Part shown: piece by piece, positions 49,001-56,823 of the stretch
Position numbering within the stretch: position 1 is the stretch's first letter
Layout: each line of letters begins with the position of its first letter
Source: Kitasatospora albolonga
GTDB lineage: Bacteria > Actinomycetota > Actinomycetes > Streptomycetales > Streptomycetaceae
NCBI GenBank assembly: GCA_002082585.1
Contig: CP020563.1
Span: 7,558,001 to 7,622,000 of the forward strand
Direction of reading: 5' to 3'
Length of the DNA: 64,000 nucleotides
The notes under the pieces: generated by a model
What the model was told of the DNA's origin: nothing
Database searches by the model: none
Seen by the model: only the letters and a program-made list of their open reading frames with translations
Translations under genes and position numbers: made by a program

Positions 49001-52000
49001 GCGCGGCCTTCGTGGAGCTGGCCGCGTACGTGGGCCGCCGCCTCGGCTGCGCTCTCGTGGAGGAACTGACCCTCGCCGCCCCGCTGCTGCTGCCCGGCGG
49101 TGCCGCCGACGACCACGCCGTACACCTGCGCGTACGGGTGGGTGCCGAGGACTCCACGGGGCGGCGGCCGGTGGAGTTCCACTCCCGGCCCGAGGCCGCC
49201 CCCGGCGCCGCCGCCCCGCCCTGGACCCGGCACGCGACCGGCACGGTCGGCCCCCAGGACCCCGTGGCCGACGCAAACGACACGACCGACGGGAACAGCA
49301 CGACAGACGGGAACGACACGACCGACGGGAACGACACGACCGCCAGGAACGGCACACCCGCCGGGAACGAACCGGCCGGAGCGTGGCCCCCGCCCGACGC
49401 CGTCCCCCTGGACGTGGACGCCATGTACGGGCTCCTCGAAGCCCGGGGCGTCGCCTACGGCCCGGCGTTCCGGGGCCTGCGCGCCGCCTGGCGCACCCCG
49501 GACGCGATCCACGCCGAAGTGGCCCTGCCCGACGGCCTCCCCGGCACCGGGGCGGACGGGTTCGCCGTGCACCCGGCCCTCCTGGACGCGGCCCTCCAGA
49601 CGACCGGTCTGCGCGGAGGCACCGGGGCCGAGGAGCCCGCCGACGGCGTCCCCCTGCCGTTCTCCTGGCAGCGCGTCGCGATCGAGCCCTCCGACGCGCC
49701 GGTCCTGCGCGTACGGCTGCGCCCCGACGGCCCCGACGGCCCCGACACCGTCGCCGCGCGGATCACCGACCCCTCGGGGCGTACGGTGGCGACGGTCGGC
49801 GCGCTCACCCTGCGCACGGCGTCCACCGCCGCGCTGCGGGCGTCCTCCGGCTCCGTCTTCCACGTCGGCTGGACGCCGGTCACCGCCGGGCCCGGCCCGC
49901 GCCCGGTCACCCGCTGGGGACTCCTCGGCCCGCGCGACGAGCGGCTGCTGCCGGTCGGCTTCCCCGCCGAACCCCTGCCCGCGACACCGGACGCGATGCT
50001 GCTGGTCTGCCCCCCGACCGCCGGTACCGGGACCGTGACCTCGGCCGGTGAGCCGGGGGACGCCCCCGCCCGGGAGGCGGACCCCGAGGCGGTGCACACG
50101 GTCGTGTCCGGGGTCCTGGACCGCCTCCAGGCCCACCTGGCCGACGACAGCACCGCCCGTACGCCCCTGGTGGTCCTCACCCGGGGGGCGACCGGACCGC
50201 TCGGCGTGCGACCGGCGGACCTCGGCGCGGCGGCCGTCTGGGGCATGCTCAGGGCCGCTCAGCTCGAACACCCCGACCGGTTCGTGCTGCTGGACACCGA
50301 AGGGCCGGACCCGGACGGCCTCGGCGGTACGCTCGCCGACCTCCTCGCCACGGGCGAACCCCAGGCGGCCCTGCGCGACGGTGTCCTGTACGCGCCCCGA
50401 CTGGTCCGGCCACCGGCCCCCACCACCGCCGAGGCCCCCGCCTCTCCGGAGGCGACCCGGCCCGACGGCCCGTTCGGGCCGTCCGAAGGGACCGTACTGC
50501 TGAGCGGCGGCGGCGCTCTCGCGGCCGTCCTGGCGCGCCACCTGGTCGCCGCGCACGGAGTACGCCACCTCCTCGTGCTGAGCCGTCGCGGCGCCGACGC
50601 CCCGGGGCTGCCGGAGCTGACGGCGGAGCTGGCCGAGGCCGGAGCCGAACTGACCTCCGTACGTTGTGATGTGACCGATCGTCAGGCGCTGGCTGCCGTG
50701 CTTGCGGCCGTCCCCGAACATCATCCGCTGTGCGCCGTGGTCCACACCGCCGGAGTGCTCGACGACGGTCTGCTGGACGGGCTGACGGGGGAGCGGACGA
50801 CCGCCGTCCTGCGGCCCAAGCTCGACGCCGCCCACCACCTCGACCGGCTGACGCGCGGGGCGGACCTCTCGGCGTTCGTCGTCTTCTCCTCCGCCGCGGG
50901 CGTGCTGGGCAGCCCCGGCCAGGCGTCCTACTCGGCCGCCAACGCCGCGCTCGACGCCCTCGTCGCGGAACGCCGGAGGCTCGGCCTCCCCGGCCTGTCC
51001 CTGGCCTGGGGGCCCTGGGAGCGGGTCAGCGGGATGACGGCGGAGCTCGGCGGCGCCGAACGGCGGCGCATCGACCGGCGCGGCGCCCACGGCCTCTCGG
51101 ACGAGGAGGCCATGGCCCTGCTGGACACGGTGTGCGCCGTGGACGCCGTCCCGCCGGAGGACGGGAGCCCCGTCGTCCTGGCCCACCTCGACCTGACCGT
51201 GCGCGGCGACGGCCCGGTGCACCCGATGCTGCGCTCCCTGGTCCGGCGCGCCCCGGCCGGGACGACCGGGGCGCAGGGGACACCGACCGCCGCAGCGGCG
51301 CTGCGGCACCGGCTCGACACCGCCGCCGACGCGCGGGAACGCGAGCTGGTCCTGCGCGAACTCGTCCTCGCCCAGGCCGCCGAAGTCCTCGGCCACACCG
51401 ACTCCGGGGCGTTGTCCGCGACGGAGCCCTTCCTCTCCGTCGGATTCGACTCGCTGACGGCGGTCGAGCTGCGCAACCGGCTGGCCGCCCTCACCGGACT
51501 GCGGTTACGGCCCTCCGCCGTCTTCGACAGCGCCACCCCCGCCGCGCTCGCGGCACGCCTCGCCACCGAGGCCCGTACGGAAGACACCCCCCGGCCCGCA
51601 ACGGCACCGGCACCCGTGACCGGCACCACCGCATCCAACGCCGCCGCCACATCCAGCAGCGACACCGACACCGACGACCCGGTGAGCGTGCTGTTCCGCC
51701 GGGCCTGCGCACTCGGCCGGATCGACGAGGGCATCGCCCTGCTCAAGAACGCCTCCGCCCTCCGCCCGGCCTTCCCCGACGGCGGCGACCTCGCGGCCGC
51801 AGGCACCGGCCCCCGGCTGCTGCGCCTGAACGAGCGCGCCGACGCCCCCGTACTCGTCTGCTTCGGCTCCATCGTCGCCCTCGGCGGCGCCCACCAGTAC
51901 GCCCGCTTCGCCGCCCGCTTCCGGGACCGCTACGCCGTCACCGCCCTGGACGCCCCCGGGTTCACCCCCGAGGAGGAGCTGCCCGCCGACATGGCGGCCC

Positions 52001-52521
52001 TGCTGGACTTCCAGGCGACGACCCTGCTCCGGGAACTGCCCGGGCGGACGCTCGTCCTGGCCGGTTCCTCCTCCGGCGGCACGCTCGCCCACGGAGTGGC
52101 CGCCGCGCTGGAACAGCGCGGCGAGGGCCCGGCGGCCGTGGTGCTGCTGGACACCTACCTCTCCGACAACCAGGGCATCACCCAGTTCAACGACGTCCTG
52201 CTGGGCGGCATGTTCGCCCGCGAGGACCGGGCGGCCCCGATGGACGGAACCCGGCTGACCGCGATGGGCGGCTACTTCCGTCTGCTCGACGACTGGACCC
52301 CACCGGCGGTCCGCGCCCCGCTGCTGCTGGTCCGCGCCTCCACCCCGCTCGGCCGCCCGTCCGCCGAAGCCGGTGACTGGCGCTCGTCCTGGGCCGGTGC
52401 CGACACCGTCCTCGATGTTCCCGGAGACCACTTCTCGATCATGGAAGAACATGTCGCGACCACCGGCGACGCCGTCGCCGACTGGCTCGGCACCACCCTC
52501 CGCACCCCCGACGACCTGTGA
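46039..52521 (+). CDS. bafA5: Type I modular PKS, module 11 with terminal thioesterase
   Basis: ATG 46039 is preferred: AAGGAG lies 12 nt upstream and the protein then opens [16 protein letters not shown], a typical docking helix. A GTG at 46000 overlapping the gene 4 stop is possible. 2160 aa. KS about 35-462 (LDTACSSS, Cys 207; KSNLSH instead of KSNIGH); AT about 583-877 (FPGHGSQW instead of FPGQGSQ, GHSQG Ser 670, YASHS, methylmalonyl type); DH about 941-1267 (His 978 in [10 protein letters not shown]) with an Asn/Thr-rich repeat insertion; KR with LDD and an intact Ser-Tyr-Asn region but a degenerate nucleotide-binding loop [11 protein letters not shown] Ser 1805; TE about 1915-2155 with GSSSG Ser 2011 and His 2132 in GDHFSIM. 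Role: last extension (C2=C3), then cyclisation onto C15-OH to give the 16-membered lactone. Bafilomycin needs a methoxymalonyl AT here; this one predicts a 2-methyl product. Codon 1823 is TTA (51505-51507). Confidence 0.95.
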   Translation: MPTDTDQVVAALRASLLDNQRLRQENRRLRDDCAEPVAVVAMSCRYPGGVRTPEDLWELLLKERDAVSPFPTDRGWDVEGGFDADPDAPGTFYVREGGFLHDATGFDPGFFGISPREALAMDPQQRLLLEASWEAVERAGIDPTTLRGSRTGVYTGVIYGEYASRLDRVPDEVEGFLGTGSIPSVASGRIAYTLGLEGPAVTLDTACSSSLVAVHLACQGLRSGDTTLALAGGVTVMATPGLYAGFSRQRGLAPDGRSKSFSSAADGAGFGEGLGLLLLERLSDAQRAGHPVLAVIRGSAVNQDGASNGLTAPNGPAQQRVIGQALARAGLAPSEVDMVEAHGTGTVLGDPIEAQALLATYGQDRPADRPLRLGSLKSNLSHTQAAAGVGGVIKSVLAIRHGVMPRTLHVDRPSPGVDWTEGAVSLLTEAAPWPETGRPRRAGVSSFGASGTNAHVILEQAPAAPTTAPAPADATAAPDKPVDQSAAPEPVPAAVPWILSARTPDALRAQAAALHERVVAEPGLSVVDVGHSLAVGRSRFAERAVVVGADRDELLAGVAALSRGDRSAGVVVGGGQPPGRSVLVFPGHGSQWVGMAAELLGESEVFAERMAECGRALEPYVDWSLAEALGSERLLARVDVVQPVLWAVMVSLAEVWRAFGVVPDAVVGHSQGEIAAACVAGGLSLDDGARVVALRSRAVGELAGRGGMASVPLPVDVVRERIAPWAGRLSVAAVNGPSSTVISGDADPVAALVEELLEEGVWASRIEVDYASHSSHVAEIRERLLSDLDGITPLPGAVPYYSSVTGGLLDTKALDAEYWYRNLRQTVEFEQATRSLLAAGHRVFIEVGPQPALMYGIEDTATEAGAPETLVLDTLRRGAGGLRRFRTALAGAHVRGLRVDWERLFAGTGARRVDLPTYAFQRRRYWLDALPADRDPVATGQSAVDHPLLGAEVDLPDDAGTLFTGRISPATHPWLADHAVAGAVIVPGAAFVELAAYVGRRLGCALVEELTLAAPLLLPGGAADDHAVHLRVRVGAEDSTGRRPVEFHSRPEAAPGAAAPPWTRHATGTVGPQDPVADANDTTDGNSTTDGNDTTDGNDTTARNGTPAGNEPAGAWPPPDAVPLDVDAMYGLLEARGVAYGPAFRGLRAAWRTPDAIHAEVALPDGLPGTGADGFAVHPALLDAALQTTGLRGGTGAEEPADGVPLPFSWQRVAIEPSDAPVLRVRLRPDGPDGPDTVAARITDPSGRTVATVGALTLRTASTAALRASSGSVFHVGWTPVTAGPGPRPVTRWGLLGPRDERLLPVGFPAEPLPATPDAMLLVCPPTAGTGTVTSAGEPGDAPAREADPEAVHTVVSGVLDRLQAHLADDSTARTPLVVLTRGATGPLGVRPADLGAAAVWGMLRAAQLEHPDRFVLLDTEGPDPDGLGGTLADLLATGEPQAALRDGVLYAPRLVRPPAPTTAEAPASPEATRPDGPFGPSEGTVLLSGGGALAAVLARHLVAAHGVRHLLVLSRRGADAPGLPELTAELAEAGAELTSVRCDVTDRQALAAVLAAVPEHHPLCAVVHTAGVLDDGLLDGLTGERTTAVLRPKLDAAHHLDRLTRGADLSAFVVFSSAAGVLGSPGQASYSAANAALDALVAERRRLGLPGLSLAWGPWERVSGMTAELGGAERRRIDRRGAHGLSDEEAMALLDTVCAVDAVPPEDGSPVVLAHLDLTVRGDGPVHPMLRSLVRRAPAGTTGAQGTPTAAAALRHRLDTAADARERELVLRELVLAQAAEVLGHTDSGALSATEPFLSVGFDSLTAVELRNRLAALTGLRLRPSAVFDSATPAALAARLATEARTEDTPRPATAPAPVTGTTASNAAATSSSDTDTDDPVSVLFRRACALGRIDEGIALLKNASALRPAFPDGGDLAAAGTGPRLLRLNERADAPVLVCFGSIVALGGAHQYARFAARFRDRYAVTALDAPGFTPEEELPADMAALLDFQATTLLRELPGRTLVLAGSSSGGTLAHGVAAALEQRGEGPAAVVLLDTYLSDNQGITQFNDVLLGGMFAREDRAAPMDGTRLTAMGGYFRLLDDWTPPAVRAPLLLVRASTPLGRPSAEAGDWRSSWAGADTVLDVPGDHFSIMEEHVATTGDAVADWLGTTLRTPDDL
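49276..49365 (+). repeat. Five 18-bp repeats, Asn/Thr-rich insertion inside the M11 DH
   Basis: Units of the form AACGACACGACCGACGGG (NDTTDG) repeat five times, the last degraded to NGTPAG. They lie between the two hot-dog halves of the DH, where the other DH domains here have a short spacer. The A-rich codons stand out. Confidence 0.88.
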
Positions 52522-52538
52522 AGACGAAGGAGAACCCG

Positions 52539-53408
52539 TTGACCCCGGCCCCGTACGACGACCCGCCCCCGCGCCCCGCCCTCACCGTGCTGGGAGCCGG
52601 GGTGATGGGCGTCGGCATCACCGTCCTCGCCCTCGGGCACGGCCTGCCGGTCCACCTGGTCGACATCGACCCTGAACGGCTCGACCGGGCCGGGGAGCTG
52701 ATCGACGGTGAACTCCGGCTGGCCGAGCTGATGGGCGCCCTGCCCGCCGGGACGCTCCCCGGCACCCTGGCCACCGGTACCTCGCTCAAGGCAGCGGCCC
52801 AGGCCACCGCCGTCATCGAGGCGGTCACCGAGAACGCCGCGGCCAAGGCCGCCGTACTGGCCGAGGTCTCCGGACTGGTCCGGCCCGGCACCCTGCTGAT
52901 CACCAACACCTCCTCCATCCCCGTCGACGAACTGGCCGGGGCCCTGGAACGGCCGGAGGAACTGGTCGGCACCCACTTCATGAACCCGCCCTACCTGATC
53001 AAGACCGCCGAGGTGGTCCGGGGCGCCCGGACCGGGGACTCCGCGATGGCCGCCGTGGCGGCCCTGCTCACGGCGGTACGGCGACGGGCGGTCGTCGTCC
53101 GGGACGCACCCGGCTTCGTGACCAGCCGCATCCTGCACCCGATGATCAACGACGCGGCCCGGGTCGTGGAGGAGGGCACCGCGACTGCCGAGGACGTCGA
53201 CGCCCTGATGCAGGGCTGCCTGGGACACCCCACCGGCCCGCTGCGCACCGCGGACCTGATCGGCATCGACAACCTCGTCGACTCCCTCACCGTGCTCCAC
53301 GAACGCACCGGCGACGACGGCTGCCGCCCCACCGGACTGCTGCTCCAACTGGTCCGGGAAGGGCGGCTGGGCCGCAAGTCCGGGCGCGGCTTCTACGACT
53401 ACACCTGA
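52539..53408 (+). CDS. bafB: 3-hydroxyacyl-CoA dehydrogenase family, methoxymalonyl-ACP pathway (FkbK-like)
   Basis: 289 aa, soluble NAD(P)-dependent enzyme of the 3-hydroxybutyryl-CoA dehydrogenase family. The Rossmann motif VLGAGVMGVGI lies near the N-terminus (residues about 12-22), there is a helical C-terminal domain, and the family-typical ending GRKSGRGFYDY is present. In FkbK/AsmN-type pathways this enzyme oxidises the 2-hydroxyl of glyceryl-ACP on the way to methoxymalonyl-ACP. It is the first of a run of four plus-strand genes (dehydrogenase, ACP, acyl-CoA dehydrogenase, FkbH) directly after the PKS, so probably co-transcribed with it. Start: TTG 52539 has AAGGAG at 52527-52532, six bases upstream; the alternative GTG 52518 overlaps the PKS stop but has no ribosome site. 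The family assignment is firm; the exact start is not. Confidence 0.9.
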   Translation: MTPAPYDDPPPRPALTVLGAGVMGVGITVLALGHGLPVHLVDIDPERLDRAGELIDGELRLAELMGALPAGTLPGTLATGTSLKAAAQATAVIEAVTENAAAKAAVLAEVSGLVRPGTLLITNTSSIPVDELAGALERPEELVGTHFMNPPYLIKTAEVVRGARTGDSAMAAVAALLTAVRRRAVVVRDAPGFVTSRILHPMINDAARVVEEGTATAEDVDALMQGCLGHPTGPLRTADLIGIDNLVDSLTVLHERTGDDGCRPTGLLLQLVREGRLGRKSGRGFYDYT

Positions 53409-53433
53409 TGAACACCCCGACGAGGAGACGGCC

Positions 53434-53715
53434 ATGACCACAGCGAACACGCCCAACACCCACGACCTGGAGAAGGAACTGCTGGAGTTCCTGGAAGAGC
53501 GCACCGGAACCGCCTGGGACGCCGACACCGACCTGTTCGACGCCGGCGGCCTGTCGTCCCTGTTCGCCATGCAGGTGGTGGTGCACCTGGAGAAGACCTA
53601 CGCCATCGCCGTCCGCGGGGCGGACCTGCGGCTGGACAACTTCCGTACCGTACGGCGGATGGCCGAGCTGGTGGACCGGCTCCGGGTGCCCGCCGCCGGA
53701 GGCCGGCATGGGTGA
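53434..53715 (+). CDS. bafC: Discrete acyl carrier protein for methoxymalonyl-ACP (FkbJ-like)
   Basis: 93 aa. One acyl carrier fold with the phosphopantetheine region reading FDAGGLSSLFAM; the second Ser of GLSSL occupies the attachment position. In this pathway the ACP receives a glyceryl unit from FkbH and carries it through oxidation and O-methylation; the finished methoxymalonyl-ACP is the donor for one PKS AT domain (M5 by my reading). ATG 53434 is preceded by GAGGAG. It overlaps the next gene by 8 bp, which suggests translational coupling and matched amounts of ACP and acyl-ACP dehydrogenase. Confidence 0.93.
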   Translation: MTTANTPNTHDLEKELLEFLEERTGTAWDADTDLFDAGGLSSLFAMQVVVHLEKTYAIAVRGADLRLDNFRTVRRMAELVDRLRVPAAGGRHG

Positions 53716-54823
53716 GGACCTGAGCGGTGCCATGACCTCTCTCACCCTGCGGGTCGGCGATCTGGCGGGGGAGTGGGACCGGGTCGGCCTCATCCCGCTG
53801 GAGCTGCTCCGCGAACTGGGCGCCGAGGGCAGGCTGTGCGCCGAAGTCCCGGAGCAGTACGGCGGCTGGGGGCTCAGCAGCCTGCACAGCGGCGCGTACA
53901 CCGCCCATGTGGGCGGCCTGTGCAGCTCGCTGCGGAGCGTGATGACCTCCCAGGGCATGGCGGCGTGGACCGTCCAGCGCCTGGGCACCGCCGAGCAGGC
54001 GGCCGACCTCCTGCCCCGGCTGACCGGTGGGGCGCTGGCGGCGGTCGGCTTCAGCGAGCCCGGCGCGGGCAGCGATCTCGCGGCGATGACGACGACCGTC
54101 CGCCGCGACGGCGACACGGTCGTCGTCGACGGACACAAGAAATGGGTGACCGCCGCCCACTACGCCGACCTGCTGGTCGTCGTCGGCCGCCAGGAGGACG
54201 GCGCGGTGGCCGTCGTGGTGCCCACCGGCACGCCCGGCGTCAGGATCGAGCGGATCGCCGACCCGCTCGGCTGCCGCGCGGCCGGACACGCGGACGTCCA
54301 CCTCGACGGGGTGCGGCTGCCCGCCGACAGCGTCCTGGGCGGTCACGGGCTGCCGACCGCCCTGCTGGTGACGACCGCGCTGGCCTACGGGCGGATGTCC
54401 GTCGCCTGGGGGTGCGTGGGCATCCTGCGCGCCTGTCTGGCGGCGGCCACCGCGCACGCGACCGTACGGGAGCAGTTCGGCAGACCGCTCGCCGAACACC
54501 AGCTCGTCGCTGGGCACATCGCCGACCTCTACACGGCCGAACAGGTGGCCACGCGGGTCTGCGAGCACGCCAGCCGCTGCTGGGACGAAGGGTCCCCGGA
54601 CCAGGTGGTGGCGACCGTCCTGGCCAAGCACGTCAGCGCGACCCAGGCCGCCCGGGGCGCGGCGACGGCCGTCCAGGTCCTGGCCTCGGCCGGGTCCCGG
54701 GACGGGCACACGGTGGCCCGGGCGTACCGGGACGCCAAGCTGATGGAGATCATCGAGGGCAGCAGCGAACTGTGCCGGCTGATGCTGGCCCAGCACGCCC
54801 TCTCCGCCCCGGGGGCACCGTGA
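53708..54823 (+). CDS. bafD: Acyl-CoA dehydrogenase family enzyme, methoxymalonyl-ACP pathway (FkbI-like)
   Basis: 371 aa flavoprotein of the acyl-CoA dehydrogenase family. Visible marks are the FAD-loop motif GFSEPGAGSDLAAM in the middle of the N-terminal half, FGRPLAEHQLVAGH in the C-terminal helical domain, and EIIEGSSELCR near the end, where family members hold the catalytic Glu/substrate region. In the FkbG-K pathway this enzyme works on the ACP-bound C3 unit together with the hydroxyacyl dehydrogenase to generate hydroxymalonyl-ACP. ATG 53708 lies inside the end of the ACP gene and has GGAGG just upstream; the length is normal for the family. It acts in the cytoplasm on the discrete ACP encoded next door. 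Confidence 0.93.
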   Translation: MGEDLSGAMTSLTLRVGDLAGEWDRVGLIPLELLRELGAEGRLCAEVPEQYGGWGLSSLHSGAYTAHVGGLCSSLRSVMTSQGMAAWTVQRLGTAEQAADLLPRLTGGALAAVGFSEPGAGSDLAAMTTTVRRDGDTVVVDGHKKWVTAAHYADLLVVVGRQEDGAVAVVVPTGTPGVRIERIADPLGCRAAGHADVHLDGVRLPADSVLGGHGLPTALLVTTALAYGRMSVAWGCVGILRACLAAATAHATVREQFGRPLAEHQLVAGHIADLYTAEQVATRVCEHASRCWDEGSPDQVVATVLAKHVSATQAARGAATAVQVLASAGSRDGHTVARAYRDAKLMEIIEGSSELCRLMLAQHALSAPGAP

Positions 54824-54858
54824 GCGGGCCCGCGTCCGACGAGACGAGGAAGGACGAC

Positions 54859-55959
54859 ATGGCCGAGACCGTCAAATGCCTGGTCTGGGACCTGGACGAC
54901 ACCCTCTGGCAGGGCACCCTGCTGGAGGACGGTGAGGTGCACCTGCCGGACGAGGTGCGCAAGGTGGTGATCGAGCTCGACTCCCGCGGCATCCTCCAGT
55001 CCGTCGCCAGCCGCAACGACCACGAGCACGCCTGGGCCCGGCTGGAGGCGTTCGGCGTGGCCGAGTACTTCGTCCTGCCGGAGATCGGGTGGGGCGCCAA
55101 GTCCGAGTCGGTGCGCCGGATCGCCGACCGGCTGAACTTCGCGCTCACCACCATTGCCTTCGTCGACGACCGGCCCGCCGAACGGGCCGAAGTGGCCTTC
55201 CACCTGCCCGACGTACGGTGCTACCCGGCCGAGCAGGTCCTCGCCCTCCCCGACCTCGCCGAGTTCACCCCCGCGACCAGCACCGTCGACTCCCGGCGCC
55301 GCCGTCAGATGTACCAGGCGGGCTTCCGCCGCGAGGCCGAGCGGGCGGCCGCACCCGGCCCCGACGAGGAGTTCCTGCGCTCCCTGGACCTGAAGATGCG
55401 CATCGGCCGGGCCACCGGTGAGGAGCTGTCCCGGGTCGAGGAACTCACCCTGCGCACCAGCCAGATGAACGCGACCGGGGTCCACTACCCGGACGCGGTG
55501 CTGCGCGGCCTGATCACCGACCCCCGGCACGAGGTCCTGGTGGTCACCCTCACCGACCGGTTCGGCCCGCACGGCGCGGTCGGCGTCCTGCTGCTGGAGC
55601 GGCACCCCGGCCTCTGGCACCTCAAGCTGCTCGCCACCTCCTGCCGGGTCGTCGCCTACGGTGCCGGTGCGACCCTGCTGAACTGGCTGGCCGACGCCGC
55701 CGCCCGGTCCGGGGTCCACCTCGTGGCGGACTTCCGGGCGACCGAACGCAACCGGATGATGGAGATCGCCTACCGGTTCGCGGGCTTCGAGGGCCTGGAC
55801 GAAGCCGTGTGCCCGTGCGCCGCCGTCCTCGTACCGGCTCCTGAGGACACCGGACTGGAGCGCCTGCACCTGGCCCCCGGCCCCCGCGTGGTGTCCACCG
55901 TCATGGACGTGGACGCACCCGACCTGAGCACGCCGGAAGGGGGCCCGGGAACGCCGTGA
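54859..55959 (+). CDS. bafE: FkbH-like glyceryl transferase/phosphatase (HAD family), methoxymalonyl-ACP pathway
   Basis: 366 aa. The N-terminus carries the HAD signature WDLDDTLW (DxDxT, residues about 9-16), followed by ASRNDHEHAW and VDDRPAER, all typical of FkbH. The C-terminal half has RTSQMNATG and TDRFGPHGAVG, the acyltransferase-like part. FkbH enzymes dephosphorylate 1,3-bisphosphoglycerate and load the glyceryl unit onto the discrete ACP, the committed step to methoxymalonyl-ACP. ATG 54859 is chosen because GAGGAAGGA (54845-54853) precedes it; an in-frame GTG at 54820 overlapping the previous stop is the alternative. It is the last gene of the plus-strand run; 42 bp with a strong hairpin separate it from the convergent methyltransferase gene. 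Confidence 0.94.
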   Translation: MAETVKCLVWDLDDTLWQGTLLEDGEVHLPDEVRKVVIELDSRGILQSVASRNDHEHAWARLEAFGVAEYFVLPEIGWGAKSESVRRIADRLNFALTTIAFVDDRPAERAEVAFHLPDVRCYPAEQVLALPDLAEFTPATSTVDSRRRRQMYQAGFRREAERAAAPGPDEEFLRSLDLKMRIGRATGEELSRVEELTLRTSQMNATGVHYPDAVLRGLITDPRHEVLVVTLTDRFGPHGAVGVLLLERHPGLWHLKLLATSCRVVAYGAGATLLNWLADAAARSGVHLVADFRATERNRMMEIAYRFAGFEGLDEAVCPCAAVLVPAPEDTGLERLHLAPGPRVVSTVMDVDAPDLSTPEGGPGTP

Positions 55960-55964
55960 CCGCC

Positions 55965-55999
55965 GCGGCGGCCGGTGCTCCCGGGCCCCGGACCGCCGC
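55965..55999. terminator. Hairpin between convergent FkbH and O-methyltransferase genes
   Basis: GCGGCGGCCGG (55965-55975) pairs with CCGGACCGCCGC (55988-55999) with one bulged base and a 12-nt loop. It fills most of the 42-bp gap between two converging stop codons, so it could end transcription from both sides. There is no T tract, which is common for Streptomyces hairpin terminators. Confidence 0.5.
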
Positions 56000-56001
56000 C
56001 C

Positions 56002-56664
56002 TCAGCGCTTGCGTACGAGGGTGATTCCGTCGGCCATCACCAGCAGCGACAGTTCCACCCGGGGGTCCTCGTGCAGCACCCGGTTCAGGGCCCGGACCCC
56101 GGCGGTCTCCGGGTCCACGGCGGCCGGGTCGGTGACCCGGCCGAAGAAGAGGGTGTTGTCGACCACGATCAGACCCCCGGCGCGCAGCAGCGTCAGCGAC
56201 GCTTCGTAGTAGCGGACGTAGTTGGCCTTGTCCGCGTCGATGAACACCAGGTCGAAGCTCTCCGGCCCGCGCTCCGCCAGGAGCGTGTCCAGGGTCGCGG
56301 CGGCCTCTCCGATCCGCAGGTCGATCCGTGAGTCGACCCCGTCCCGCTTCCAGAAGTCGGCGCCGATGGACGGCCACCGGTCGTCGATGTCGCAGGAGAC
56401 CAGCAGACCGTCGGCCGGGAGCGCGCGGGCCATGCACAGGGTGCTGTAGCCGGTGTAGGTGCCGATCTCCAGCACCGCCCGGGCACCCGTCAACCCGACC
56501 AGGAGGGCCAGTAGTTGGCCCTCCTCCGCCATCACCTGCAGGGCGGTCCCGCCCGGCAGCTCCGCGGTGGTCTCCCGCAGCTCCCTGAGGAGGTCGTCGT
56601 CACGGAGGGAGACCTCGCGGACGTAGGCGAGCAGGTCGTGGGTGGCTGCTGTCTGGTCGGCCAT
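56002..56664 (-). CDS. bafF: SAM-dependent O-methyltransferase, methoxymalonyl-ACP pathway (FkbG-like)
   Basis: 220 aa class I methyltransferase of the catechol/caffeoyl-CoA O-methyltransferase type. SAM-binding motif I reads [12 protein letters not shown], followed by VSCDIDDRW (acidic residue contacting SAM), [13 protein letters not shown] and [13 protein letters not shown] (metal/catalytic region). It methylates the hydroxymalonyl-ACP hydroxyl, finishing the methoxymalonyl extender. ATG at 56664 (minus) is chosen because the homologous region starts at [12 protein letters not shown] and GAGAGGA lies upstream. A longer reading from 56787 would add a low-complexity, Pro/Arg/Leu-rich leader encoded by the tandem repeats at 56685-56783 and looks spurious. 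It lies 159 bp downstream of the SARP gene on the same strand and is probably transcribed with it. Confidence 0.93.
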   Translation of the reverse strand: MADQTAATHDLLAYVREVSLRDDDLLRELRETTAELPGGTALQVMAEEGQLLALLVGLTGARAVLEIGTYTGYSTLCMARALPADGLLVSCDIDDRWPSIGADFWKRDGVDSRIDLRIGEAAATLDTLLAERGPESFDLVFIDADKANYVRYYEASLTLLRAGGLIVVDNTLFFGRVTDPAAVDPETAGVRALNRVLHEDPRVELSLLVMADGITLVRKR

Positions 56665-56684
56665 GGCGCGGGGGTCCTCTCGAA

Positions 56685-56783
56685 GGAGATCAGTGCGAAG
56701 GAGATCGGGTGGGAAAGGGTCGGGTCGCAGAGCAGCGGGTCGCAGAGCAGCGGGTCGCGAAGGATCGGGTGCAAAGGATCGGG
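56685..56783. repeat. Degenerate tandem repeats upstream of the O-methyltransferase
   Basis: Two exact 15-bp copies of CGGGTCGCAGAGCAG (56721-56735 and 56736-56750) are followed and preceded by degraded variants around GATCGGGTGCAAAGG. They occupy the space between the SARP stop and the methyltransferase start on the minus strand. They are probably a non-coding slippage tract in the mRNA leader; a regulatory role is only conceivable. Confidence 0.6.
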
Positions 56784-56823
56784 GCAAGGGGGGCGATGGG
56801 TGGGGGCGGTGCCGCCGGGACGG

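Noticed and set aside
56665-56787. Longer N-terminus for the O-methyltransferase
   Set aside because: The extra residues come from tandem repeats, are low-complexity, and precede a normal start with a ribosome site and the family's usual length.
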